A stretch of 64,000 nt of DNA, taken from Aequorivita sinensis. Its GTDB lineage: Bacteria > Bacteroidota > Bacteroidia > Flavobacteriales > Flavobacteriaceae. The stretch covers positions 611,785 through 675,784 of the forward strand of contig NZ_VDMC01000001.1 of NCBI RefSeq assembly GCF_006346335.1, read 5' to 3'. The position numbers were made by a program, and so were the translations under genes. Below the pieces are notes generated by a model. The model did not search any database. It was not told the DNA's origin and was given only the letters and a program-made list of their open reading frames with translations. This document shows positions 35,461-43,863 of the stretch, one piece after another. Every line of letters starts with the position of its first letter. Position 1 is the stretch's first letter.

Positions 35461-36531
35461 ATGTCTAAAAAAACTTTAAATGGTCGCGGAGCTCAGAAAA
35501 ATATTCAAAATAGATTTTTCGAAAATAAGCACGAAATTTTAGATGAATATTTAAATTTCTGTGAAGTAGAAGGAGAGGAGGCCGATAGAAATAAAACTAA
35601 CTATATTGGGGTATTCCCAAAGACGTTTGTTAACAAAGTAAATAGTCCCGATGTTGGAATGGGGTTTTCTGCAAACCCTTACCAAGGTTGCGAACACGGT
35701 TGTGTTTATTGCTATGCAAGAAATAGTCACGAATATTGGGGTTATGGTGCTGGGTTGGATTTTGAACGAAAAATTCTTTTTAAAAAAAATGCACCGCAAC
35801 TTTTAGAAGAGAAAATAACTTCCAAAAATTGGGAAGGTGATACTATTGTTTTCTCTGGAAATACCGATTGTTATCAGCCTCTTGAACGCAAACTCGAAAT
35901 AACAAGAAAGTGTTTAGAAATAATGTTGAAATGGAAACATCCTACAGGAATAATCACTAAAAATTCATTGATTCTTCGTGATTTAGACATACTGAAGGAA
36001 ATGGCAAAACTGAATATAATTCAAGTTAATATTTCTATTACGTCGCTTTCCGAAGACACTAGAAGATTATTGGAACCTCGCACGGCCTGTATCAAACAAC
36101 GGTTAAAAGCAGTTAAAGTTTTATCTGAAAATGGCATTCCAGTAAGGGTAATGATGGCCCCGATAATCCCTTCATTAAACAGTCATGAAATTCTACCACT
36201 AGTTAAGAAAGTAGCAGAACTTGGAGCGGTTGATGTGAATTATACTATTGTAAGATTGAACGGACAAATTGCTGAAATTTTTAAAGACTGGGCGTATAAA
36301 ACTATCCCCGATAAAGCAGAACGCATTTTGAATCAAATTGCTGAATGTCACGGAGGAAGTCTAAACGACAGTAATTGGGGAAGACGTATTAAAGGAGAAG
36401 GAACTATTAGCGAACAAGTTAAAAACACTATGGCAATAGCTAAAAATCGATATCTAAAAGGTAAATCGAAAAAGAAGTTAGATACATCTCACTTTTTAGA
36501 ACTTAAAAATCCACAGTTGAAATTGTTCTAA
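35461..36531 (+). CDS. Radical SAM protein (PA0069/SplB-like family)
   Basis: A 356-residue radical SAM enzyme. The 4Fe-4S motif is CEHGCVYCYAR (CxxxCxxC, about residues 77-84) inside GFSANPYQGCEHGCVYCYA, typical of the PA0069 group related to spore photoproduct lyase. Further family signs are FSGNTDCYQPLERKLEITR and SITSLSEDTRRLLEPR. The reaction is not established; DNA repair by analogy with SplB is only a guess. Single gene under its own -7 box. Confidence 0.88.
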   Translation: MSKKTLNGRGAQKNIQNRFFENKHEILDEYLNFCEVEGEEADRNKTNYIGVFPKTFVNKVNSPDVGMGFSANPYQGCEHGCVYCYARNSHEYWGYGAGLDFERKILFKKNAPQLLEEKITSKNWEGDTIVFSGNTDCYQPLERKLEITRKCLEIMLKWKHPTGIITKNSLILRDLDILKEMAKLNIIQVNISITSLSEDTRRLLEPRTACIKQRLKAVKVLSENGIPVRVMMAPIIPSLNSHEILPLVKKVAELGAVDVNYTIVRLNGQIAEIFKDWAYKTIPDKAERILNQIAECHGGSLNDSNWGRRIKGEGTISEQVKNTMAIAKNRYLKGKSKKKLDTSHFLELKNPQLKLF

Positions 36532-36673
36532 TTTTGTGTTCATCTTAATCTTAATAGATAAACGTTTTATTACAATATTCTTTAATTGTTATTTTATAAA
36601 CTGTGTAATCCGTAACATTATTACAAATGTTTTCTGTTTGCTTTAGTATATTTACGACTTACTTTCAGCAAAA

Positions 36674-38389
36674 ATGAAATTTTTCTGTTCTGCTATTTTA
36701 ATAGTACTTTCAATATCAACTTCACTTTCTCAATCGGAAGGTGAATTTTCACATCTATCTTTCGATGGTATTAACGATACAATACAGAAATATTCATATA
36801 CCGACGTAGATAGAACCATCACTGCTGCAAATGCTTATATTTTAAAAAGTCAACGAGAGAATGACTTAATAAATGAATGGGTTGGTCTAAACGCTATTGC
36901 CGTTTCCTATTACCATAATAGGATGTTTAAAGAGTCTAGCGAACAGTCTGAAAAAAATATGCATTTTGCCCAAAAACATAACTTGCGTGAACAAGAAATG
37001 GAGTCACTGGCATATTTGTCGGATTTGCAATTGGTAGTTAGTGATGTCTCAACACAATTGGAGTATTATGAAGATCTTCTTCAGTTGGCTGAAACGTATA
37101 AGAGTGATTTTTATAAACAGATAGCCTATAATAAAATTGCTTCCGTTCTTGATGTTAGTGGCGATACTAGAAAGGCAATAAATATTCGTAAAAAATCGCT
37201 TGATTTCTTTGAAAATAAAACGGTAGATTCAACTTTCACACAAAAATCTATAAACTCCAAAATAGCCATGATAAGTTTTTACTTATCAAATTCTTACCTC
37301 GAGCTGGAAAAAGTAGATTCGGCAAAATTATATGTCGATAAAATAAAACAATTTTCTGAAAAGGATTTAGATACATGCTATATGGCTTTTTCGTATGCTG
37401 CAGAAGCTGAGATTGCTTATACAGAAAAACGTTTTAAAGAGGCTAAAAAACTCTATCACAAATATTTTGATGTTTGCCCAACCGAATACGATCTTATAAA
37501 AATAAACTACGCCTATCTTATAGGTAAAATTGAATTGGCAGAAGGTAATTATCACTTAGCTAGCGAAATTTTACAGAAAGGTTTAGATGATTATAATGTT
37601 ACTTCTGTTGAAGAAGGCTTTATGAAAGATTATTATGAGAAACTTGCGGAAGCCTATAAACAAACAGGAAATTTTGAAAGAGCGAGTTTCTATTTTGAAA
37701 AATACCTTACTTCAAAAGAAAAACAGACTGAACTCAAGGACAGTGCCAAAAAATCACTATTAGAGAATGAAAGAGAAGCTTTTAGAAATGAAGTCAATTC
37801 GCTTGTAACCGAAAAAGAAAAGAAGCAATCTTACCTTAACTATTTAATGTTAAGCGCATCCCTTGTAATCCTAATTCTACTATTCGTTTTACTTCGCTTT
37901 TATAAAAACAAAAAGGCAAATGAGTTTAAATTCGAGCAATTACTGGCCAAAATTGAAGCTGCCAAGCAATCAGATGAAATTATAGATACGAAGGATGAGG
38001 ATTTAGAAGAAAAAAACAGTAATGATGTACCCGAAGACATTAAGCAACAAATTTTAGATGGTCTTAAAAAACTTGAAAAGCAGGAATATTTCTTAAAGCA
38101 AGAATGTAGCTCCTATAATGTTGCCAAGAAAATAGGCACAAATACTTCTTATCTTTCCAAGGTTATCAATTCGCACTACGGAAAAAACTTCAATACATAT
38201 ATCAATGATCTTCGTATCAATTACGCCATACTTCGTCTTAAAAATGATGTAATTTTCAGGTCGTATTCTATTCAATCTATCGCTGAAGAAGTAGGTTATA
38301 AATCGGCAGACTCATTTACTAAATACTTCAAAAAAGATACAGGATTAAACCCTTCTTTTTATATTAAAGAAATCAAGAATATCGCCTAA
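36674..38389 (+). CDS. Membrane-anchored TPR / AraC-type transcriptional regulator
   Basis: A 571-residue one-component regulator. It has a signal peptide (cut near SLSQ), about 340 residues of tetratricopeptide-like helices placed in the periplasm, a charged helix, one transmembrane segment (LNYLMLSASLVILILLFVLL, about 389-410) and a cytoplasmic AraC double helix-turn-helix (NVAKKIGTNTSYLSKVINSHYGKNF... and SIQSIAEEVGYKSADSFTKYFKK). This form is common in Flavobacteriia and senses an unknown periplasmic signal. A direct repeat about 90-120 bp downstream of its stop could be a binding site. Confidence 0.87.
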   Translation: MKFFCSAILIVLSISTSLSQSEGEFSHLSFDGINDTIQKYSYTDVDRTITAANAYILKSQRENDLINEWVGLNAIAVSYYHNRMFKESSEQSEKNMHFAQKHNLREQEMESLAYLSDLQLVVSDVSTQLEYYEDLLQLAETYKSDFYKQIAYNKIASVLDVSGDTRKAINIRKKSLDFFENKTVDSTFTQKSINSKIAMISFYLSNSYLELEKVDSAKLYVDKIKQFSEKDLDTCYMAFSYAAEAEIAYTEKRFKEAKKLYHKYFDVCPTEYDLIKINYAYLIGKIELAEGNYHLASEILQKGLDDYNVTSVEEGFMKDYYEKLAEAYKQTGNFERASFYFEKYLTSKEKQTELKDSAKKSLLENEREAFRNEVNSLVTEKEKKQSYLNYLMLSASLVILILLFVLLRFYKNKKANEFKFEQLLAKIEAAKQSDEIIDTKDEDLEEKNSNDVPEDIKQQILDGLKKLEKQEYFLKQECSSYNVAKKIGTNTSYLSKVINSHYGKNFNTYINDLRINYAILRLKNDVIFRSYSIQSIAEEVGYKSADSFTKYFKKDTGLNPSFYIKEIKNIA

Positions 38390-38477
38390 AAACCCCATTT
38401 CAACCCGAAATTTATAAATATAGGGTTGGGGAATTCCTATCACTTCAGAATAACAGAAATAAACCGTGGCGCTAGTA

Positions 38478-38510
38478 TTTTAAGTGTCTCCCACGTTTTA
38501 AGTGTATCCC
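38478..38510 (+). repeat. Direct repeat, possible regulator site
   Basis: TTTTAAGTGTCTCCC (38478-38492) and TTTTAAGTGTATCCC (38496-38510) differ at one position and are phased 18 bp apart. They lie after the AraC-type gene and before two micro-ORFs. Paired direct repeats are the usual shape of AraC-family sites. Confidence 0.5.
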
Positions 38511-38600
38511 TATTTTCCTAAATCTCGGGATGCTTCTCTTTTATTATAGTGTTTTGTGATGCAGCTTTGTTTTAGAAATCCACAATTAAAACTTCGTAAT

Positions 38601-38720
38601 ATGAACTCACAAAACCCTAAAACTGAAATCTCATCACAAGTAATAATTAAAACCAATGGTAGGTCAATTTCGATTGTGAAGCATTGGCAAGGCGACTATA
38701 TCATTAAAAATAAATTATGA
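38601..38720 (+). CDS. Small hypothetical protein (39 aa)
   Basis: A tiny frame beginning ATG AAC TCA CAA, 39 residues, with SSQVIIKTNGRSISIVKHW as its core. It is basic and probably a short beta hairpin. I do not recognise it. Support for translation comes from the ATGA overlap of its stop with the start of the next micro-ORF and the lack of any other gene here. Confidence 0.45.
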   Translation: MNSQNPKTEISSQVIIKTNGRSISIVKHWQGDYIIKNKL

Positions 38721-38818
38721 TGAAGAACAAGACCGCAAGGCGAATTCAAATAATAAAATTTGCCATTGGCGTCATACTAGGCGTAACTATTTACCTTTCA
38801 ATCAAACTAATATTTTAA
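38717..38818 (+). CDS. Small membrane protein (33 aa)
   Basis: A 33-residue frame overlapping the stop of the previous one (ATGA). The N-terminus is basic (MMKNKTARRIQ) and the rest is one hydrophobic helix (IIKFAIGVILGVTIYLSIK), so it would span the inner membrane with the positive end inside. It ends 11 bp before the S9 peptidase ATG, which suggests co-transcription. The second ATG (38720) is also possible. Function unknown. Confidence 0.5.
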   Translation: MMKNKTARRIQIIKFAIGVILGVTIYLSIKLIF

Positions 38819-38829
38819 ACCAAACACTT

Positions 38830-41100
38830 ATGACAACAATATTGAAGTTTTCAATCGCACTTACAATGCTATTTTTAGTAGGAACTGTAAATGCGCAAAA
38901 ATTAGACGGAGCATACAGCGGAACTCTTGAAGTTCAGGGAATGCAGATGGAGCTTATTTTCAACATTTCTCCTACAGATGATGGGCATAGGGCAACCCTG
39001 GATGTTCCTATGCAAGGAGCAAGCGGAATAGAACTTGATTCTGTAGTTTTGCAAGACGAAAATGTTACCATTACTTCCGCCAAAATGGGTCTGACCTATA
39101 CTGGTGCAGTTTCTGGAGAAACTATTGAAGGAACTTTTGAACAAATGGGACAAAAATATCCATTAACCTTGAAGAAAACAGTAAAAACAAAACCAGGAAA
39201 TACAGCGCTCCCATCAACCGATGAGGAATTGGCGAAACTAGCGGCAAAGTCTAAAGGAAATTTTAAATATTCTGTTGAAGATTATTTTAAAACTCCTGAA
39301 GCTTATTCTTTTCAACTTTCACCAGACGGCAAGTTTATTAGCTACTTAAAGCGAAGAGAAACTGGAGAACGAGATTTGTATTTAAAAGAAACCGCTACCC
39401 AAAAAGAAACGTTACTTATTAAGCAAGATGAAGATGTAATTCGTGGCTTTTTCTGGGCAAATAATAACAGAATTCTATACATGCAGGATAAAGGTGGAGA
39501 TGAAAACCACCACGTTTATGGAGTGGATGTAACGGGAGAGAATAAAAGTGAATTAACACCTTTTGAAGGGGTAAAGGTAAATATTATTGAATCCTTGAAA
39601 GAAGATGAAGATCACGTGATTGTTCAGATGAATAAAGACAATCCGCAGCAAGAGGAGCCTTACCGTCTTAATATTAATACAGGTGAAGTTACGAAGCTAT
39701 ATACCGTAAAAGCCGGTGATCCACCTGTAAGTTCTTACGATTTTGATAGAAAAGGAAACCTACGCGCCATCAATAGAATTGTAGATGGTATTAATATGGA
39801 ATTACTTTATAAAATTGACGGAGAATTTAAACGTGTAAAGCTTACAGAGTTTGGAGATACATTTGGAATTATCTCATTTAACCCAGCTACCGAAAATCCT
39901 GATGACGCTTATGTAATTTCAAACCTAGATGGCGATAAAATTGAAATCCAACTTTACGACTTAAAAGCAAATAAGAAGCTTAAAACACTTTTCAGTAACG
40001 ATACATTTGATGTTTCGGGTGTTTCACTTTCAAGAAAGAGAAACTATGAAATAGATTACTTCAGCTACACGGGGGAGAAAACAGTTGTTAAACCAGTGAG
40101 CGAAACCTATAAAAAGATATATGCTCGTTTAAAAAAGGAATTTGGAGAAAAGCAATTTTTCACCATAGGAAAAACAGATGATGAATCTCAATATATGATT
40201 GCTGTAACAAGTGATAAAATTGTAGGGGAGTACTATATTTATGATGTTGAAAAGGATACAGTAACACTATTATACAAGCTTTTACCACATCTTAAAGCTG
40301 AAGATATGGCTACTATGAAGCCAATTAAATTTCAAAGTCGCGATGGACTTACTTTGTATGGCTACATCACTTTACCTGCAGATTATAAAAAAGGTCAAAA
40401 ATTGCCATTAATAGTAAATCCTCACGGCGGACCACAAGGCATTAGAGATTACTGGGGCTTTAATCCAGAAGCACAATTATTTGCAAGCAGGGGTTATGCC
40501 ACATTACACGTTAATTTTAGAGTTTCGGGTGGATATGGAAAAGAATTCCTAAAAGCTGGTTTTGGTCAGATAGGACGTAAGGCAATGGACGATGTAGAAG
40601 ACGGTGTAGATTACGCAATTGCTCAAGGCTGGGTAGATAAAGATCGCGTTGCAATTTACGGCGGAAGTCACGGTGGGTATGCAGTATTAAGAGGAATGAC
40701 AAAAACTCCAGAAAAATATGCTTGTGGAGTTGACTATGTTGGAGTTAGTAACCTTCATACTTTTATGGGCACTATCCCTCCATACTGGGAAAAATATCGC
40801 GAGTTGTTATACAAAATCTGGTACAACCCAGAAATCCCAGAAGAAAAAGCTATTATGGATGAAATCTCTCCAGCTTTGCACGTAGATAAAATTACGAAAC
40901 CACTTTTCGTTGTCCAAGGAGCTAACGACCCAAGAGTAAACATCGATGAAGCCGACCAAATTGTTGAGAGTTTACGCAGTAAAGGTGTGGAAGTGCCTTA
41001 TATGGTAAAATACGATGAGGGACATGGTTTTGCTAAAGAAGAGAACCGCTTGGATTTTTATAAGGCGATGATGGGCTTTTTTGCTCAGCACTTGAAGTAG
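38830..41100 (+). CDS. S9-family prolyl oligopeptidase-like serine peptidase, exported
   Basis: A 756-residue secreted peptidase. After a signal peptide (GTVNAQ) there is an extra N-terminal beta domain of about 110 residues (LDGAYSGTLEVQGMQME...), then a beta-propeller (YFKTPEAYSFQLSPDGKFISY onward) and a C-terminal alpha/beta-hydrolase. The catalytic triad is Ser in GGSHGGYAV (about residue 611), Asp in GANDPRVN (about 700) and His in EGHGFAKEENR (about 732). It is likely a dipeptidyl- or oligopeptidase in the periplasm. Two micro-ORFs precede it at 11 bp, so this may be the last gene of a small operon. Confidence 0.92.
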   Translation: MTTILKFSIALTMLFLVGTVNAQKLDGAYSGTLEVQGMQMELIFNISPTDDGHRATLDVPMQGASGIELDSVVLQDENVTITSAKMGLTYTGAVSGETIEGTFEQMGQKYPLTLKKTVKTKPGNTALPSTDEELAKLAAKSKGNFKYSVEDYFKTPEAYSFQLSPDGKFISYLKRRETGERDLYLKETATQKETLLIKQDEDVIRGFFWANNNRILYMQDKGGDENHHVYGVDVTGENKSELTPFEGVKVNIIESLKEDEDHVIVQMNKDNPQQEEPYRLNINTGEVTKLYTVKAGDPPVSSYDFDRKGNLRAINRIVDGINMELLYKIDGEFKRVKLTEFGDTFGIISFNPATENPDDAYVISNLDGDKIEIQLYDLKANKKLKTLFSNDTFDVSGVSLSRKRNYEIDYFSYTGEKTVVKPVSETYKKIYARLKKEFGEKQFFTIGKTDDESQYMIAVTSDKIVGEYYIYDVEKDTVTLLYKLLPHLKAEDMATMKPIKFQSRDGLTLYGYITLPADYKKGQKLPLIVNPHGGPQGIRDYWGFNPEAQLFASRGYATLHVNFRVSGGYGKEFLKAGFGQIGRKAMDDVEDGVDYAIAQGWVDKDRVAIYGGSHGGYAVLRGMTKTPEKYACGVDYVGVSNLHTFMGTIPPYWEKYRELLYKIWYNPEIPEEKAIMDEISPALHVDKITKPLFVVQGANDPRVNIDEADQIVESLRSKGVEVPYMVKYDEGHGFAKEENRLDFYKAMMGFFAQHLK

Positions 41101-41160
41101 ACTTAAGACCGCTGCGCTATAAGACGTAGGACTTAAGACTAAAAAAATCCTGAAATTATA

Positions 41161-41195
41161 AAACCTATTGGACGTCAAGTTTGATAGGTTTTTTC
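41161..41195 (+). terminator. Terminator of the S9 peptidase gene
   Basis: AAACCTAT (41161-41168) and ATAGGTTT (41184-41191) followed by TTTT; loop of 15 nt. Confidence 0.7.
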
Positions 41196-41203
41196 ATTTG
41201 TTT

Positions 41204-41256
41204 GCGCTCTTCACGCCTTTGCGGTAATTATTTCACCGCAGAGACACAGAGGACGC
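41204..41256. repeat. Imperfect palindromic element (ACCGCAGAGACACAGAGG type)
   Basis: A left arm GCGCTCTTCACGCCTTTGCGG and a right arm CCGCAGAGACACAGAGGACGC are roughly complementary around a 9-nt loop, with the core TGCGGT/ACCGCA (41220-41225, 41235-41240) perfect. I know the ACCGCAGAGACnCAGAGG word as a dispersed repeat in many bacterial genomes. It sits between convergent genes. Confidence 0.6.
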
Positions 41257-41262
41257 ATAGTT

Positions 41263-41943
41263 TTATTTTTTACCATTCCATTCTGCGTAGAATTGTGCCA
41301 GAAATGTTTCCATAAACACATGTCTTTCTATCGCAATTTTACGTCCGGTTTCGGTGTTCATTCTATCTTTTAGAAGCAAAAGTTTTTCGTAGAAATGGTT
41401 AATAGTGGGAGCGTTAGAGGCTTTGTATTCCGAAGGAGACATATTTAATTTTGGTGTTATTTCGGGGTCGTAGAGTTTTCTATTCTTGAAACCTCCGTAA
41501 TTAAAAGTACGAGCGATTCCAATTGCTCCTAGGGCGTCTAATCTATCTGCATCTTGTACAACTTCGAGTTCTAGGGAAGTGAATTTCTGAGTTTTATTAC
41601 CTCCACTAAATGAAACATTTTCTATGATTTTCACCACGTGCTCGATGATTTCTTCGCCAACGTTTTGGGTTTTTAAAAACTCTCTCGCTTTTTTTGGCCC
41701 AACAGTATCATCTCCATTGTGAAATTTTGAGTCGGCTATATCGTGAAGCAAAGCTCCTAAGGCAACTACAATTTTATCAACTTTTTCGCCTTCGGAAATA
41801 TGTATTGAATTTTTGTAAACCCTTTCAATATGAAACCAATCGTGTCCGCCTTCTGCATCTTTCAATTCATCCTTAACAAATGCAATTGTATTGCGGATTA
41901 TTTCTTCTACTGAAGCGTCGTCGAAAATGGATGTTGAAGTCAT
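41263..41943 (-). CDS. HD-domain phosphohydrolase
   Basis: A 226-residue metal-dependent hydrolase. The HD ligands are seen as HDWFHIERV (H38 region), LLHDIADSK (H67-D68) and a later Asp in VQDADRLDALG. The YedJ/YpgQ-type family hydrolyses nucleotides or related phosphoesters, and the substrate here is not defined. The ATG at 41943 gives a natural start. No operon partner is evident; plsC upstream is 170 bp away in the same orientation. Confidence 0.87.
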   Translation of the reverse strand: MTSTSIFDDASVEEIIRNTIAFVKDELKDAEGGHDWFHIERVYKNSIHISEGEKVDKIVVALGALLHDIADSKFHNGDDTVGPKKAREFLKTQNVGEEIIEHVVKIIENVSFSGGNKTQKFTSLELEVVQDADRLDALGAIGIARTFNYGGFKNRKLYDPEITPKLNMSPSEYKASNAPTINHFYEKLLLLKDRMNTETGRKIAIERHVFMETFLAQFYAEWNGKK

Positions 41944-42112
41944 TATTTTAAGAATTAATCAAAGTGTAAACAATAGGTAGCAATCTTGGGAAGGAGTTTG
42001 TAGGTTTTCTTCGTATTCATCATTTAAATACGATAATTTAAGTGTTTCTAAGTTTAATTTCTAGGCTCTAGCGGCAGAGCGAGTCTAGCTTCTTTTCAAA
42101 AAACACTAGCAT

Positions 42113-42856
42113 TTATTTATGAATCTTTGACACCACAGTCTCTTCCACCTGGTCGATTAGGGCCTCAACTTCATAATCCGAAATTTTTAATGCTGGGTGG
42201 GCAATTAGCTCTAAACAAACCCCCATTTGAATTGGGAACATCCCGTTGCGCTGTAATTTCCAAGAATTATTGATAGTAACGGGAACTACATATCCTTCAG
42301 GGATTTTTTTGAAAAGGGTTTGCAATCCAGTTCTTCTAAATGGCTTTGGAACTCCGGTTTTACTTCGTGTTCCTTCAGGAAATATAACTCCACTTCTATT
42401 GTGCTGTTGAAGATATTTTGAAAACTTAACCATTTCAACAATAGCTTGTCTCGGATTTTTTCTGTCAATTAAAATCGAGCCCCCATGACGCAAATTGTAG
42501 GAAATAGAAGGGATTCCTTTACCCAATTCTATTTTTGAAATAAACTTAGGGTGATACCTTCGCAAGTACCAACTTATCGGCGAAATATCCCACATACTTT
42601 GATGATTGGAAACAATTATAATAGGTACGTTAATAGGAATATTATTACTTATCTCAACGTGAAATCTAGTTCCAACAGCGTGCAGACAACGCAGGATTGT
42701 CCAGTTAAAAATATCGACAGTTTTTTTATGTGCTGAGTATCCAAACCAATTAAAAGCAACCCATTGAATAGGGTGAAAAATCAATATTGTAATGCCGAAA
42801 AGCAGGTAAAACAATACTGTAAAAGGATAACTAATAATTTTTAAAAGTGTTTTCAT
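42113..42856 (-). CDS. plsC: 1-acyl-sn-glycerol-3-phosphate acyltransferase
   Basis: Adds the second acyl chain to make phosphatidic acid at the inner membrane. In 247 residues it has an N-terminal membrane segment (YPFTVLFYLLFGITILIF), the catalytic NHQSMWD box (NHx4D, residues 84-90), the SISYNLRHGGSILIDRK block and FPEGTRSKTG. Length and boxes are typical of PlsC. An inverted repeat between it and the upstream small membrane protein gene separates it from that pair. Confidence 0.92.
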   Translation of the reverse strand: MKTLLKIISYPFTVLFYLLFGITILIFHPIQWVAFNWFGYSAHKKTVDIFNWTILRCLHAVGTRFHVEISNNIPINVPIIIVSNHQSMWDISPISWYLRRYHPKFISKIELGKGIPSISYNLRHGGSILIDRKNPRQAIVEMVKFSKYLQQHNRSGVIFPEGTRSKTGVPKPFRRTGLQTLFKKIPEGYVVPVTINNSWKLQRNGMFPIQMGVCLELIAHPALKISDYEVEALIDQVEETVVSKIHK

Positions 42857-42873
42857 TGGTTGTCAAAAGTAAG

Positions 42874-42899
42874 AAAACCGCCTTAATTAAGACGGTTTT
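42874..42899. terminator. Terminator upstream of plsC
   Basis: Stem AAAACCG / CGGTTTT extended by CTTAA / TTAAG with one mismatch, followed by a T run on the plus strand and preceded by an A-rich tract. It ends the minus-strand bilin-free small membrane protein/bacilliredoxin unit. Confidence 0.75.
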
Positions 42900-42937
42900 T
42901 GTATTCGCTTATTTTCAGTTCTCCTTTTTGAAAAACT

Positions 42938-43162
42938 TTATTTTTTGGACTTCGACTTGTTCTTTAGTGTATTTCGGTCTATATAAATATAATTATAAAC
43001 GCTAACGATAACAATTAGTAGCCAAAAGCCTCTATAAAGCCAGTTATTTACTTCCTTCCCTAACAAATACGAAACACTAGGGTTTTCATACAAGTTGTAA
43101 GCTATTGCTCCCAAAGCTAAAATGCCTATAACTATGGTTAAGGGTTTGTTCAGCTTAATCAC
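42938..43162 (-). CDS. Small membrane protein (74 aa)
   Basis: A 74-residue protein with two predicted membrane helices (PLTIVIGILALGAIAYNLY and FWLLIVIVSVYNYIYI) and a Lys-rich C-terminal end (KNKSKSKK). I do not recognise a family with known function. It lies 15 bp downstream of the bacilliredoxin gene on the same strand, so the two are probably co-transcribed. Confidence 0.7.
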   Translation of the reverse strand: MIKLNKPLTIVIGILALGAIAYNLYENPSVSYLLGKEVNNWLYRGFWLLIVIVSVYNYIYIDRNTLKNKSKSKK

Positions 43163-43177
43163 CGGATGTATTTCTGT

Positions 43178-43588
43178 TTAGCAATATTCGTTATATGCAT
43201 TTTTAAGGTTTTCAGCAATCATATCAGCTGGTCTCCCTTCAATGTGATGACGCTCTAACATATGTACTAATTCACCATTTTTGAATAATGCCATAGATGG
43301 TGAGCTAGGAGGGAAAGGAACCATTTGTGCTCTTGCAGCATCTACAGCTTCACGGTCAACTCCTGCAAATACAGTTACAAGGTTATCTGGTTTTTTATCG
43401 TTTTGAAGAGACATAGCAGCACCTGGACGAGCATTAGCAGCTGCACATCCGCAAACAGAGTTAACAACTACTAAAGTAGTTCCTTCTTTTTTTAGTGCTT
43501 CTTCAACGTCGTTTGCTGTATATAATTCGGAAAAACCTACTTTAGTTAGGTCCTCACGCATTGGTTTTACTAGTTCTGCTGGGTACAT
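43178..43588 (-). CDS. Bacilliredoxin (BrxA/BrxB, YphP family)
   Basis: A 136-residue thioredoxin-fold protein that removes bacillithiol (or a similar low-molecular thiol) from oxidised proteins. The redox motif is CGC at residues 46-48 in VNSVCGCAAANARPG, and PFPPSSPSMALFKNGELVHMLERH is the family's conserved cis-Pro and C-terminal region. The protein ends in a Cys (NEYC), common in Bacteroidota members. It is cytoplasmic and pairs with the small membrane protein gene after it. Confidence 0.9.
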   Translation of the reverse strand: MYPAELVKPMREDLTKVGFSELYTANDVEEALKKEGTTLVVVNSVCGCAAANARPGAAMSLQNDKKPDNLVTVFAGVDREAVDAARAQMVPFPPSSPSMALFKNGELVHMLERHHIEGRPADMIAENLKNAYNEYC

Positions 43589-43802
43589 AATATTTCTTTT
43601 TTAAGTGTATTAAATTTTTGATGCAAAGATACTAATTCTTATCTAGAAAAGTTCCAAATAACAAAATCCAAATCCCAAAAAATCCCAAATTGTAAGCTCG
43701 AAACTTTAAAGGTCTAGAAAATCTTAAATAGTGATATTTTTAGAATCTTATACTTATTTAGATTTTGGGTTTTGAAGTTTGGTGGTTTTCCTTTATTTGA
43801 AA

Positions 43803-43835
43803 TTTGAGTTTTGTTTTTTTAATTCAGTACTTTTG
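43803..43835 (+). promoter_or_regulatory. Promoter of the TerB-DnaJ gene
   Basis: TTTG at 43803-43806, a 21-bp spacer and TACTTTTG at 43828-43835 match the Bacteroidota -33/-7 layout. The promoter fixes the translation start downstream, at the ATG at 43864. Confidence 0.65.
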
Positions 43836-43863
43836 TCGCTTCAAAAAAACAAAATTCACGTTT

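Noticed and set aside
42065..42080. Short GCTCT/AGAGC palindrome between the HD hydrolase and plsC genes
   Set aside because: Arms of only 5 bp and no kin in the window; too weak to call a repeat or a terminator.
43804..43863. Upstream start for the TerB-DnaJ protein
   Set aside because: The extra codons coincide with the -33/-7 promoter, so they cannot be in the transcript.
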